From Alphaproteobacteria bacterium (GTDB lineage: Bacteria > Pseudomonadota > Alphaproteobacteria > GCA-2731375): a stretch of 64,000 bases of DNA. The DNA lies in assembly GCA_016776605.1 (NCBI GenBank), contig JADHTB010000011.1, positions 56,198-120,197 of the forward strand, written 5' to 3'. Position 1 is the stretch's first letter; the number at the start of each line of letters is the position of its first letter. The translations under genes and the position numbers were made by a program. Under the pieces are notes generated by a model, which worked only from the letters and a program-made list of their open reading frames with translations, was not told the DNA's origin and did not search any database. Below are positions 8,543 through 16,118 of the stretch, piece after piece.

Positions 8543-9552
8543 GACTGTTCCCTCCACACCGGCGCGCCAATATCCTGGATATCCGCGAATGCCTGCTCCA
8601 GCGCCGGGGGGGCGGCTGCCTCGGCCGCGTCCGTCACTACCGCCATTTCCGCGTCCGCCTCGTTATCGATGGAAGCCAGCTGTTCCTTGGACAGACCCAG
8701 GCGGCGCAATTCCGCCGTTGCGCGCCGCAAGGGGTCCTGTTCCCATTGCGCTGCCGCATATTCCTGATCCCGGTAGTGCGCCGGGTCTACCGAGGTATGA
8801 CCCTTCAGGCGGTAGGTATGGGCGCTTAGGAATTTTGGTCCGGATCCGCCGCGAATCCGCGGGATCAGATCGCCAACCATGCTGTCGACGGCGGCGACAT
8901 CGTTGCCATCGACCGTGAATGCTTCCACGCCGAGGCTTTCCGCCCTGGCATTTGCGCCGGGTCCGGCGGTGACCGCATCGGAGTGGGTGGTCGAGGCAAA
9001 GCCGTTATGTTCGCAAACAAACAGTACCGGCAGCTTGAAGACCGCGGCCCAGTTCAGGCCTTCCATGAAGGGGCCGCGATTGATGGCGCCATCGCCAAAG
9101 AAACAGACCACGACCCGGTCTTCGCCCAACAGCTTGGCGCCGTGGGCCGCACCCACCGCAATGGGGATGCCGGCCGCGACCACGCCGTTGGCGCCCAGCA
9201 TGCCCACTTTGAAATCCGCGATATGCATGGAGCCGCCCTTGCCGCCACAGGTGCCGCCCTCCTTGCCGAACAATTCCAGCATCATGGCGCCTGGATCCGT
9301 GCCTTTGGCAATGCAATGGCCGTGGCCGCGATGTGTGGTAGTGATCTGATCCGTCTTGCGCAGATTGGCACAGACGCCGGCGGCGACTGCTTCCTGGCCG
9401 ATGGACAGATGCACCGCGCCGCCCACCTGACCACTTAGGGATGCTTTTTCCGCCGCCTCCTCGAAAGCGCGAATGCGGCGCATGGTGCGATATAGGTCGA
9501 CCAGACGGTCCCGGTCGATATTATGCTTGGGATGCGCGTTGTTGTTTGGCAC
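8539..9552 (-). CDS. 2-oxo acid / acetoin dehydrogenase E1 component, alpha subunit
   Basis: 337-residue ThDP-binding subunit. Seen: THRGHGHCIAKGTDP near residue 72, GGKGGSMHIAD near 98 and the ThDP-Mg motif GDGAINRGPFMEG ending in CEHN (about 160-190). The sequence is closest in character to acetoin or pyruvate dehydrogenase E1 alpha of the short type. Its stop overlaps the beta-subunit start by 4 bp. It diverges across 68 bp from the duplicated unknown protein at 9621-10421, which is followed by a third ThDP enzyme, so all four genes may serve one pathway (inference). Confidence 0.88.
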   Translation of the reverse strand: MPNNNAHPKHNIDRDRLVDLYRTMRRIRAFEEAAEKASLSGQVGGAVHLSIGQEAVAAGVCANLRKTDQITTTHRGHGHCIAKGTDPGAMMLELFGKEGGTCGGKGGSMHIADFKVGMLGANGVVAAGIPIAVGAAHGAKLLGEDRVVVCFFGDGAINRGPFMEGLNWAAVFKLPVLFVCEHNGFASTTHSDAVTAGPGANARAESLGVEAFTVDGNDVAAVDSMVGDLIPRIRGGSGPKFLSAHTYRLKGHTSVDPAHYRDQEYAAAQWEQDPLRRATAELRRLGLSKEQLASIDNEADAEMAVVTDAAEAAAPPALEQAFADIQDIGAPVWREQS

Positions 9553-9620
9553 GATAATCCTCCGACAAATAACTTTGGCGCACTTGTATCGGGTTTTCGG
9601 CTTCTGTAGAAGGGCGGCCT

Positions 9621-10421
9621 ATGGACATTCAAATCGTTACTGCGGCATCGGTCACCAAGCTGGGGCCGGAACATGTGGGGCAGGTGCTGGTCTGTGGCAG
9701 CCATGGCGGCGTGTATGCGGGCTATCTGGCGGCCAAGGCCGGGGTCCGCGCGGTTATCCTGAACGATGCCGGCGGTGGCCTGGAAGACGCCGGTTTTTCA
9801 TCGTTGGTTTATCTGGACGCTCTGGGCCGGCCCGGCGCCACGGTGTCACACGACAGTGCCCGCATTGGCGATGGTGACGACATGGCGGCGCGGGGCGTGA
9901 TCAGCCATATCAACCAGACCGCCGCCGCCCTGGGCTGTGCCGTGGGACAAAGTGCCGCGGCCTGTGCCGAGGCCATGCGTGCGGCGCCCGCGCCATTGGG
10001 TGAGGCGCCGGTCTACGAAGAGGCGCGCTTCCGTTTTTCCAAGGAAGGCGAGACGCCGGCCATCTGGGGTATTGATTCCGCCTCGCTGCTGCGCCCGGAG
10101 GATGTGGGCCACGTGGTCTTGACCGGCTCGCACGGCGCCTTGTTGGGCGGCGAGGTGGCCTCCGCCATTAAATACGATGTCCTGGCCTGCGCCTTCAACG
10201 ATGCCGGCGTGGGCTGTGATGATATCGGCATCAGCCGATTGCCGGCCCTGGACCTGCGCAACATTGCCGCCGTTACCGTCGATTGCCAGACGGCGCGCAT
10301 CGGCGATGCCCGGTCCATGTGGCAGAGCGGCATAATCTCGCATTTGAACAAGACCGCCGCGGCCCTGGGTGTGAGCGTGGGCGATGACCTGCAAGTCTTC
10401 GCGAATAAAGCCCGTCAATAA
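9621..10421 (+). CDS. Conserved protein of unknown function made of two homologous halves
   Basis: 266 residues, function not recognised. Seen: an internal duplication. Residues about 19-118 and 172-262 share the same ordered motifs: GSHGG versus GSHGA, LNDAGGGLEDAG versus FNDAGVGCDDIG, SARIGDG versus TARIGDA, and GVISHINQTAAALG versus GIISHLNKTAAALG. Ser-His, Asn-Asp, Arg and His-Asn are kept in both halves, which suggests a pseudo-symmetric fold with paired or composite sites. No signal peptide or membrane segment, so probably cytoplasmic. It is 24 bp upstream of an acetolactate-synthase-like gene on the same strand, and the two probably form an operon. A metabolic role linked to a ThDP reaction is inference only. 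Confidence 0.8.
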   Translation: MDIQIVTAASVTKLGPEHVGQVLVCGSHGGVYAGYLAAKAGVRAVILNDAGGGLEDAGFSSLVYLDALGRPGATVSHDSARIGDGDDMAARGVISHINQTAAALGCAVGQSAAACAEAMRAAPAPLGEAPVYEEARFRFSKEGETPAIWGIDSASLLRPEDVGHVVLTGSHGALLGGEVASAIKYDVLACAFNDAGVGCDDIGISRLPALDLRNIAAVTVDCQTARIGDARSMWQSGIISHLNKTAAALGVSVGDDLQVFANKARQ

Positions 10422-10445
10422 GTCCGATTGGGAGAAAGTTAGAGC

Positions 10446-12197
10446 ATGTCCGAACAAAAATTGAGCAACCAGCCGTCCCGTACCATGAGCGGTGGCCGCG
10501 CCCTGGCCGAGATGCTGAAGCTGCACGAGGCTGCCCCCATGTTCGGCATGGGTGGATTCCAGTTGCTGCCCTTTTACGATGCGGTGGGCGAGGTCGGCCT
10601 GAGTCATACGCTGATTAACGACGAACGCTGCGGCGCCTTCGCGGCGGATGCCTTTGCCCGCGTGTCGGGCCGGCCCGGCGTCTGTGACGCCACCCTGGGG
10701 CCGGGCGCGACCAATTTGACCACGGGGCTGGTGGAAAGCCTGAACGCCGGCGTGCCCCTGATTGCGGTCACCGGGGATACCAACCGCGACTATTCCTGGA
10801 AGAACATGACGCAGGAATCCCGGCAATTGGAGATCCTGGCCCCGGCCGTGAAGGAGGTCCTTCGCGTCGAGGCCATCCAGCGTCTGCCCGAATTGGTGCG
10901 CCGGGCTTATGGCGTGGCGACCTCCGGCCGGCCCGGCCCGGTGTTGCTGGACGTGCCCGAAGATATCGCGCACGGCGAATATGATTTCCCTGAAGATGAC
11001 CTACATGCCGATCTGTCCGCCATCAACATGCCGGCCTACCGCAGCCGCCCGGCCCGGGACGATTTGGCCCGCGCCGCCGCGCTGTTGGCGAAAGCGAAGC
11101 GGCCGATCATTCTGGCTGGCGGCGGCGTGCATCTGTCCGGCGCCCAGGCGGCCCTGACGGCATTCGCGGAAAGCTTTAATATTCCCGTCGCCCATACCTT
11201 GAGCGGCAAGGGCGCCATACCTTGTACCCATGCCCTGGCCCTGGGCCTGTTCGGCCGTTACACCCGTATCGCCAACGATGTCATGGAAAGTTCCGACTGC
11301 ATTTTGGTGGTGGGCTGCAAGATGGGCGAGATCGCGACCAAACGCTATACCTTGCCGCCCCGTCACATCCCCCTTATCCATCTGGAAATTCAGGCCGAGG
11401 AGATTGGCCGCTGCGTGCCCGCCGATATCCCCCTTTGGGGCGACGCCAAGGCGGGGATCGAGGATCTGGTGGCCGAGATGTCCGATAGCGCGGCAAGACA
11501 GCATGCGGCGCGGGGCGAATATGCAGCCGAGGTCGCCCAGCGCATGACCAACTGGCGTATGGAGGTGCAGGAGCGGCTGACCTCGGACGAGCGGCCCGTC
11601 AACATGGCGCGCATGTGCCAGGAGTTGAATAACACCCTGCCCGAGGATGGCATATTGGTTGCCGACGGCGGCTTCGCCGCCCATTGGACGGGGCTGTTGT
11701 GCGAGACCAAGGCCGCGGGCCGCCACTACATCGCCAATCGCGGCTTCGCCTCTATTGGTTATGGCCTGCCGGGCAGCATGGGCGCGCAACTGGCCGCCGG
11801 TGACCGTCCCGTGGTCGGTGTGACTGGCGATGGTGGCTTCAACATGGTGATCGGCGAATTGGAAACGGCGGGACGCCTGAAAAGCGGCCTGACCATCCTG
11901 ATCGTCAACAACGCTGCTTCCGGCTACGTCAAGGCCTTGCAGCAGGCGCAGTTTGGCGGCCGCTTTCAATCCTCTGATCTGAACGAAATGAACTACGCCA
12001 ACCTGGCCGAAAACTTTGGCTGTCAGGGCATCCGGGTGGAAGATCCCGACGATCTGGCCGGCGCCATCCGCATAGGTATGGGCGAGCGGGACCGCCCCAC
12101 GGTCATCGATGTCGTGGTCACCCGCGATCCGACCAAGATGTTGCCGGGCGTGGATAACCGGACGGCACCGATCAAGAAAGGCGATCGCATCGCCTAG
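10446..12197 (+). CDS. Thiamine-diphosphate-dependent enzyme, acetolactate synthase-like
   Basis: 583 residues with the three-domain architecture of the acetolactate synthase / pyruvate oxidase superfamily. Seen: an N-terminal Pyr domain with the catalytic-type Glu in INDERCGAFAADAFAR (about residues 57-72), GPGATNLTTGL near 90, a central Rossmann-like domain (GGGVHLSG near 225) and a C-terminal PP domain with GDGGFNM (about 462-468) and VNNAASGYV, in place of the usual GDG...NN spacing. Known: members carry out carboligation or decarboxylation of 2-oxo acids. The substrate is not evident. It follows the duplicated protein by 24 bp. Its TAG stop codon coincides with the first bases of a dispersed repeat. 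Confidence 0.87.
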   Translation: MSEQKLSNQPSRTMSGGRALAEMLKLHEAAPMFGMGGFQLLPFYDAVGEVGLSHTLINDERCGAFAADAFARVSGRPGVCDATLGPGATNLTTGLVESLNAGVPLIAVTGDTNRDYSWKNMTQESRQLEILAPAVKEVLRVEAIQRLPELVRRAYGVATSGRPGPVLLDVPEDIAHGEYDFPEDDLHADLSAINMPAYRSRPARDDLARAAALLAKAKRPIILAGGGVHLSGAQAALTAFAESFNIPVAHTLSGKGAIPCTHALALGLFGRYTRIANDVMESSDCILVVGCKMGEIATKRYTLPPRHIPLIHLEIQAEEIGRCVPADIPLWGDAKAGIEDLVAEMSDSAARQHAARGEYAAEVAQRMTNWRMEVQERLTSDERPVNMARMCQELNNTLPEDGILVADGGFAAHWTGLLCETKAAGRHYIANRGFASIGYGLPGSMGAQLAAGDRPVVGVTGDGGFNMVIGELETAGRLKSGLTILIVNNAASGYVKALQQAQFGGRFQSSDLNEMNYANLAENFGCQGIRVEDPDDLAGAIRIGMGERDRPTVIDVVVTRDPTKMLPGVDNRTAPIKKGDRIA

Positions 12198-12298
12198 GGC
12201 AATTTCGGATTAATAAGAATCGCGAAGCGATTCAAAGTGATTTGAAAAATTGCTCTCATTCTAAAGGTTTGAGTATTTTCAGAATGAAAATGCTCTAG
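12196..12298. repeat. Dispersed ~105-bp palindromic element, copy A
   Basis: Runs from AGGGCAATTTCGG to TGAAAATGCTCTAG. It contains the hairpin GAATCGC-GAA-GCGATTC and a terminal stem GTATTTTC...GAAAATGC. Aligned with the reverse complement of copy B (23826-23930) it matches along its whole length at roughly 80% by eye. It lies between convergent genes, and the last codon of the upstream gene merges with it. Confidence 0.85.
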
Positions 12299-12352
12299 CG
12301 GCAATTTTTAATTAGCCGAAGTCGCTTTCGCGACTTCAGTGATTGCTTTCAA
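12299..12352. repeat. Dispersed element, partial copy E (left half)
   Basis: Directly follows copy A. It contains CAATTTTTAATTAG, the hairpin GAAGTCGC-TTTC-GCGACTTC and GTGATTGCTTTCAAT, which match the left half of copy C (39012-39116). The right half is missing. Confidence 0.7.
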
Positions 12353-12373
12353 TCGCACGACCTAGAACGAAAT

Positions 12374-12395
12374 CCGGCGCCCGTAAGGGCGCCGG
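12374..12395 (-). terminator. Strong hairpin after the FecR-domain gene
   Basis: CCGGCGCCC (12374-12382), a GTAA loop, and GGGCGCCGG (12387-12395) form a perfect 9-bp GC stem 24 bp beyond the stop of the minus-strand FecR gene. The minus-strand tail is ATTTCGTTCT, moderately U-rich. It may also stop plus-strand transcription arriving from the ThDP enzyme. Confidence 0.65.
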
Positions 12396-12419
12396 AACCG
12401 TTGTGTTTTTGCGCCGCCG

Positions 12420-13217
12420 CTAGTTGGTGGCGGTTGAAGTAGACGTAGACGTTGTGGCGGTGGCGTTGCTGTCGGACGCGGCCGCCGCGATGGCCACCGC
12501 CAGGGCTGCCGCCAAGGCCGCGGCACCCACCAATGCTCCCGTGGATAGGCCGCCCAGTCCGGTCGCTTGTCCGGCGGTCGCAATGCCGGGTTCCGGGCCC
12601 AGGGCTGCTTCCATGGCTTGGAGCTGCGGTGGCGCGGGCGGGGTGCCAGTCGGCGGGGTGGGCGGCGCGCCCGGTGACACCGAGGTCGAGAATCCCGCAT
12701 CCACCGTTGTTGTTGCACCCGCCGCGCTGACCGTCGCCGCGCCTTCAATAACCGATACGTTGGTCAAGCCATTGGCGGCGACCGTGATCACCAGGATGGT
12801 GCCTCTGATGCCGATCAGGGCCGTCGGTGTGCGAATGGAGTATAAATTCTTCGGCAATTTGCCCGAGACGAACCGCATTACACCCTTGCTCATGGACAGG
12901 GCGACCTGAGATTTACTGGCGTCGCTGTCAAAGACGAATTTGTCCAGCGTGACGGATGAACTGGCGCCTATGGATAGCATCGTATCGTCACGGAAAATGA
13001 AACGCGCGGCGCTGTTGGCGCCGGTGTTGACCTTCTCGTTGCTGAAAACATCGTCCTTGAGAACCAGGGTACGGGTATTGGTCTGCAATACCCCCTGGAC
13101 GGCGGAGACGATCTTGTTGGCGTTACCAACCGCGACCTGGGCTTGCGCCAGGACCGGCTGCAAGGCCAATGTGGCGACCGCAGCAAACACCACGGCTTTA
13201 CGCATAAAGGTTCTCAT
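12420..13217 (-). CDS. FecR-domain secreted / envelope protein
   Basis: 265 residues from the ATG at 13215-13217, which is 8 nt after GGGGAG; an upstream in-frame ATG at 13256 would put a hydrophilic extension before the signal peptide. Seen: a signal peptide (about 1-27, ending AQAQ), a FecR domain (about 45-165) with KLPKNLYSIRTPTALIGIRG, a Pro/Thr-rich linker (about 180-210) and a C-terminal hydrophobic segment (LVGAAALAAALAVAIAAAA) followed by a Ser/Thr-rich tail. Known: FecR domains bind signals or glycans in the periplasm. No sigma factor or TonB receptor is adjacent, so classical FecI/FecR signalling is not supported; a cell-surface structural role is as likely. Confidence 0.82.
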   Translation of the reverse strand: MRTFMRKAVVFAAVATLALQPVLAQAQVAVGNANKIVSAVQGVLQTNTRTLVLKDDVFSNEKVNTGANSAARFIFRDDTMLSIGASSSVTLDKFVFDSDASKSQVALSMSKGVMRFVSGKLPKNLYSIRTPTALIGIRGTILVITVAANGLTNVSVIEGAATVSAAGATTTVDAGFSTSVSPGAPPTPPTGTPPAPPQLQAMEAALGPEPGIATAGQATGLGGLSTGALVGAAALAAALAVAIAAAASDSNATATTSTSTSTATN

Positions 13218-13261
13218 TTCCCCGTCTCCCCGAATTACGACATTCAAATTACTCACTTCAC

Positions 13262-13283
13262 GTTTACCATATATAATGTAAAC
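13262..13283. promoter_or_regulatory. Inverted repeat in the FecR gene upstream region
   Basis: GTTTAC (13262-13267) and GTAAAC (13278-13283) flank an AT-rich 10-bp spacer, 45 bp upstream of the FecR gene start codon. It could be an operator covering a -10 region. The remainder of 13284-13405 shows only a small hairpin (CCAGAT...ATCTGG, 13384-13401). Confidence 0.35.
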
Positions 13284-13405
13284 AAAAAGAGATTTTTCAG
13301 GCAGCGCATAACATAGGTTGAGCGCTATTAAGTTTGCGCATCCGGCTTTTGTTATTGTCCCTATTGTTGGGATTTAAGCGGCTCCAGATGTCTCAATCTG
13401 GCGCT

Positions 13406-13427
13406 TTGTTAGCCAGTTGTTAGCCAG
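13406..13427. repeat. 11-bp tandem duplication at the end of the GNAT gene
   Basis: TTGTTAGCCAG is present twice without gap (13406-13416, 13417-13427). The downstream copy overlaps the GNAT stop codon, so the duplication has little coding effect. Confidence 0.8.
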
Positions 13428-14163
13428 AAATAGTTTTTTCGGCATGCCCGGCCCTAATTTCCGCCAGGCCGCGCAACTGGCGGCCATCCGCATCGAAGTT
13501 GCTGTCCGCTAACCACGCCTCGAATGCGGCTTTCACCACGCCCCAATCCTGATCGGTCATGGCGAACCATGCGGTGTCGCGGTTGCGGCCCTTATAAATC
13601 AAATGCTGGCGAAAAAGCCCCTCGTATTGAAACCCGAGGCGCAGGGCGGCGCGGCGCGAGGCGGCGTTGTGGCTGTCGCATTTCCATTCATAGCGGCGAT
13701 AGCCCAGATCTTCGAAAACATGGCGGGCCATCAGGTACATGGCTTCGGTCGCTGCGCGGCTACGTACCAGTGACGGCGCATACCAGATCGAGCCGACCTC
13801 GCAACTGGCCCAATGGGGAATGATCCGCAGATAGCTGGCCATGCCGCGCGCCGTGCCGCTGGCCTTGTCAATAATCGCGAAGATCAATGGGTCCTCGCTC
13901 TCCGCCTGCGGCGCAAGCCAGCCCTGAAAAGCGGCAAAGTTGTCGAACGGGCCGAAACTCATATAGGTCCACATGTCGCCCGACTGGTCGCCGTCTGGGC
14001 CACAGGCGGCGGCATATAAATCGCTGCCATGGCGGGCCGGGTCGATTGGTTCGATCACCACGGATGTACCGGTTAAGGTCCCGCGCCCCGGCCGCCGCCC
14101 GTCCGGCATGGCGGTCAAACTCTCTCCGACCGGCAAAGGCGGCCTCTCCGCATCCGCTGACAT
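13420..14163 (-). CDS. GNAT family N-acetyltransferase (RimJ/RimL type)
   Basis: 247 residues from the ATG at 14161-14163, preceded by GGGGAGG at 7-nt spacing. The longer open frame upstream is out-of-frame sequence of the preceding gene. Seen: a RimJ/RimL-like acetyltransferase domain (about residues 30-215) with GMASYLRIIPHWASCEVGSI, an acetyl-CoA-binding stretch near SRAATEAMYLMARHVF, and YRRYEWKCDSHNAASRRAALRLGF (motif split here as YRRYEWKCD and NAASRRAALRLGF). Known: the family acetylates protein N-termini, small amines or antibiotics. Last gene of a five-gene operon, 2 bp after the HMGL-like gene. Substrate unknown. Confidence 0.85.
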   Translation of the reverse strand: MSADAERPPLPVGESLTAMPDGRRPGRGTLTGTSVVIEPIDPARHGSDLYAAACGPDGDQSGDMWTYMSFGPFDNFAAFQGWLAPQAESEDPLIFAIIDKASGTARGMASYLRIIPHWASCEVGSIWYAPSLVRSRAATEAMYLMARHVFEDLGYRRYEWKCDSHNAASRRAALRLGFQYEGLFRQHLIYKGRNRDTAWFAMTDQDWGVVKAAFEAWLADSNFDADGRQLRGLAEIRAGHAEKTISG

Positions 14164-14165
14164 AA

Positions 14166-15062
14166 TCAGTCCTCCCCGCCAACCCGACGGCGGAGCAGGG
14201 CGACCACATCCGAGCTGGCATCGTCGGTCGGACGGGCGATTTCCGCCAAGAGCTGCTCCGTCGGTTCGAACGCATCCATGTCCAGGGCGCAGCTTAGCCC
14301 TGGAAAGGCGTCGGCACGCCGCTGCAACAACTGGGCGATGGCCTGCATGTTGGTGTTGCTGCCGCCTTCGCCGATACCGTTGAGGGTACATTCCACTTGC
14401 CGAGCGCCGTGCTCGATGGCGGCGGCGCAATTCGCCACGGCAAGACCCAGGCCGTTGTGGCAATGGACGCTGAAAATTACCCCCCGCCCGCCCGGCGCCG
14501 CATCGCGCAATTCGCCGCACAATTTTCCGAATTCACCGGGCAGGGCCAGGCTTGTGGTGTCGGCCACCGAAATGGCGGTCGCACCGGCCTCGATCACCGC
14601 GCCCAGCAGTTCGTTCAAAAAGGCCCGCTCGGCCCTGGGCGCGTCCTGGGCGGAGAACACCACATGTTCCACCCGGCTTTTTGCATGACTGACGGCCTTG
14701 ACCGAAGCCGCCAACGCTTGCGCCGGCGTCTTGTCCGCATAACTAAGAAATTCCTTTGAGGTCGGACTGAAAATATTAGCCCCTGGATGACGGGCCCTTA
14801 TAAGTGTGTCGAGAACACGGTCCAGATCCAGCCGGTTCACCCTGGCGAGGCCGTAAAGTACCGGTTCCGTCACGGCCTCGGCCAGGCGCGTCATGGTTTC
14901 GATTTGGCTGGGGCCGCCAAAACCGACCTCGATATCGCTGACGCCCAGGCGTTCAAGCTGCTGGATAAACCGCACCTTGTCGTCCAGCTCTATGGTAATG
15001 CCGGAATTGCGCAGACCATCCCGCAGGGAGGTGTCGTAGATGCGAACAGTCTCGGTCGTCAT
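14166..15062 (-). CDS. HMG-CoA lyase / isopropylmalate synthase-like TIM-barrel enzyme
   Basis: 298 residues, DRE-TIM metallolyase superfamily. Seen: the catalytic loop YDTSLRDGLRNSG (about 9-21; Arg-Asp as in the DxxLRDG signature), a metal-binding strand HCHNGLGLAVAN near residue 200, and LNGIGEGGSNTN near 230, as in 2-isopropylmalate synthases and homologues. The Asp that usually follows HN in synthases is Gly here. It lacks the C-terminal regulatory domain, so leucine feedback is not expected. With a CoA-transferase and a methyltransferase gene upstream in the operon, an acyl-CoA lyase or condensation role is plausible; the substrate is unknown. Fifteen bp separate it from the methyltransferase gene. 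Confidence 0.82.
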   Translation of the reverse strand: MTTETVRIYDTSLRDGLRNSGITIELDDKVRFIQQLERLGVSDIEVGFGGPSQIETMTRLAEAVTEPVLYGLARVNRLDLDRVLDTLIRARHPGANIFSPTSKEFLSYADKTPAQALAASVKAVSHAKSRVEHVVFSAQDAPRAERAFLNELLGAVIEAGATAISVADTTSLALPGEFGKLCGELRDAAPGGRGVIFSVHCHNGLGLAVANCAAAIEHGARQVECTLNGIGEGGSNTNMQAIAQLLQRRADAFPGLSCALDMDAFEPTEQLLAEIARPTDDASSDVVALLRRRVGGED

Positions 15063-15077
15063 GGCATGATCCTTAAC

Positions 15078-16118
15078 TCATTCGGGCTTGCGGGCTTCGA
15101 TCTGGCCGAGGCGATTGGCAAGCAGCCATTCATATTTGGCATCGACGAAGCCGGCCTCTTGCAGATAGGAAACATATTCCGGGCCGCTCGGCACATGCCC
15201 GGTATAATGTCCATCGCGGATCGCCTGTAAATGATAGAACGCCGGGTCGACGGGGCCCGAACGTTCGTCATTCAGCATATAGCCGACGATCAGTATGCCG
15301 CCGCCAGGGGGCAGGGCATCGTAGGCACGGCGCAGGGTCTGCAAGACGTCATTACGCAGATACCAGTGCAGCGGCGTGATATAGGAAATCAGATCGCAAT
15401 CGCCGGGATAGTCCGCCGTCTTCAGGAAATCGCCGGGCAGGGCGGTGATGCGCTGTTGCAGTCCATGTTTGGCGATGAACTCCCGGGTTACCGGAATGAC
15501 ATTGGGATGATCCTTGACCGTCACCGCCAGCCCGGCATGGCGCTCACAGGCGGCGATGGCATAGCAGCCGGACCCCCCCGCGAAATCCAGCCAGTGATGA
15601 TAGCGGGAGAAATCAAACCGCTTGGCCAGACGATGGGCCAGGGCGATGGAGGAATTGTAGCCGGCGGTGGTGAATTCGCGGGCGCGGTCCGGGTCGTCCA
15701 GGTCGCCTTCATATAATTTCGATGGCGGCTTTTCAGAACTGGCATTGGCCAGATTGCCGGCGAAGCCCTGCCATTCGGCATATTCCGTGGGGATCGTGAA
15801 GCGCAGGTAATCGCCGAAATAGGTTGGCGCTTCGCGTACCAGGAAACGCTCTACATCGTCCAGATTGACGTTGCGCCCGTCCACTTCGCGGACCAGATCC
15901 ATGGCCTTGCAAATAATCAGCAGCCGGTCGGCGGTTTCCGCATCCATGCTGCAATGGGCGCCAATTTCCGCCGGGGTGGAGGCGCCCTGGGACAACGCGG
16001 TGAACAGACCGCATTCCAGCGCCGCCAGCATGGCCTGGCTTTTTTTAAAGGAGAAAGCCAGTTCGTTCAGGCGCTCGGAATTCTTGCCGACGGTTGGATC
16101 GTTTGGAACGTTACGCAT
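15078..16118 (-). CDS. SAM-dependent O-methyltransferase (plant-type two-domain fold)
   Basis: 346 residues from the ATG at 16116-16118, which has GGAAG about 8 nt upstream. The frame stays open further upstream, but that stretch is antisense-like and overlaps the CoA-transferase gene. Seen: an N-terminal winged-helix dimerisation domain (about 10-90) and a class I methyltransferase domain with motif I LDFAGGSGCYAIAA near residue 180 and a late LPPGGGILIVGYML strand. Known: this fold methylates hydroxyl groups of small aromatic or polyketide-like molecules. The gene overlaps the CoA-transferase by 8 bp, so coupling is tight. Substrate unknown. Confidence 0.85.
   Translation of the reverse strand: MRNVPNDPTVGKNSERLNELAFSFKKSQAMLAALECGLFTALSQGASTPAEIGAHCSMDAETADRLLIICKAMDLVREVDGRNVNLDDVERFLVREAPTYFGDYLRFTIPTEYAEWQGFAGNLANASSEKPPSKLYEGDLDDPDRAREFTTAGYNSSIALAHRLAKRFDFSRYHHWLDFAGGSGCYAIAACERHAGLAVTVKDHPNVIPVTREFIAKHGLQQRITALPGDFLKTADYPGDCDLISYITPLHWYLRNDVLQTLRRAYDALPPGGGILIVGYMLNDERSGPVDPAFYHLQAIRDGHYTGHVPSGPEYVSYLQEAGFVDAKYEWLLANRLGQIEARKPE

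Noticed and set aside
13420..14520. Long 366-codon frame containing the GNAT gene
   Set aside because: The first 119 codons overlap the HMGL-like gene in another frame and are Arg/Pro-rich shadow sequence. A strong ribosome-binding site marks the ATG at 14163.
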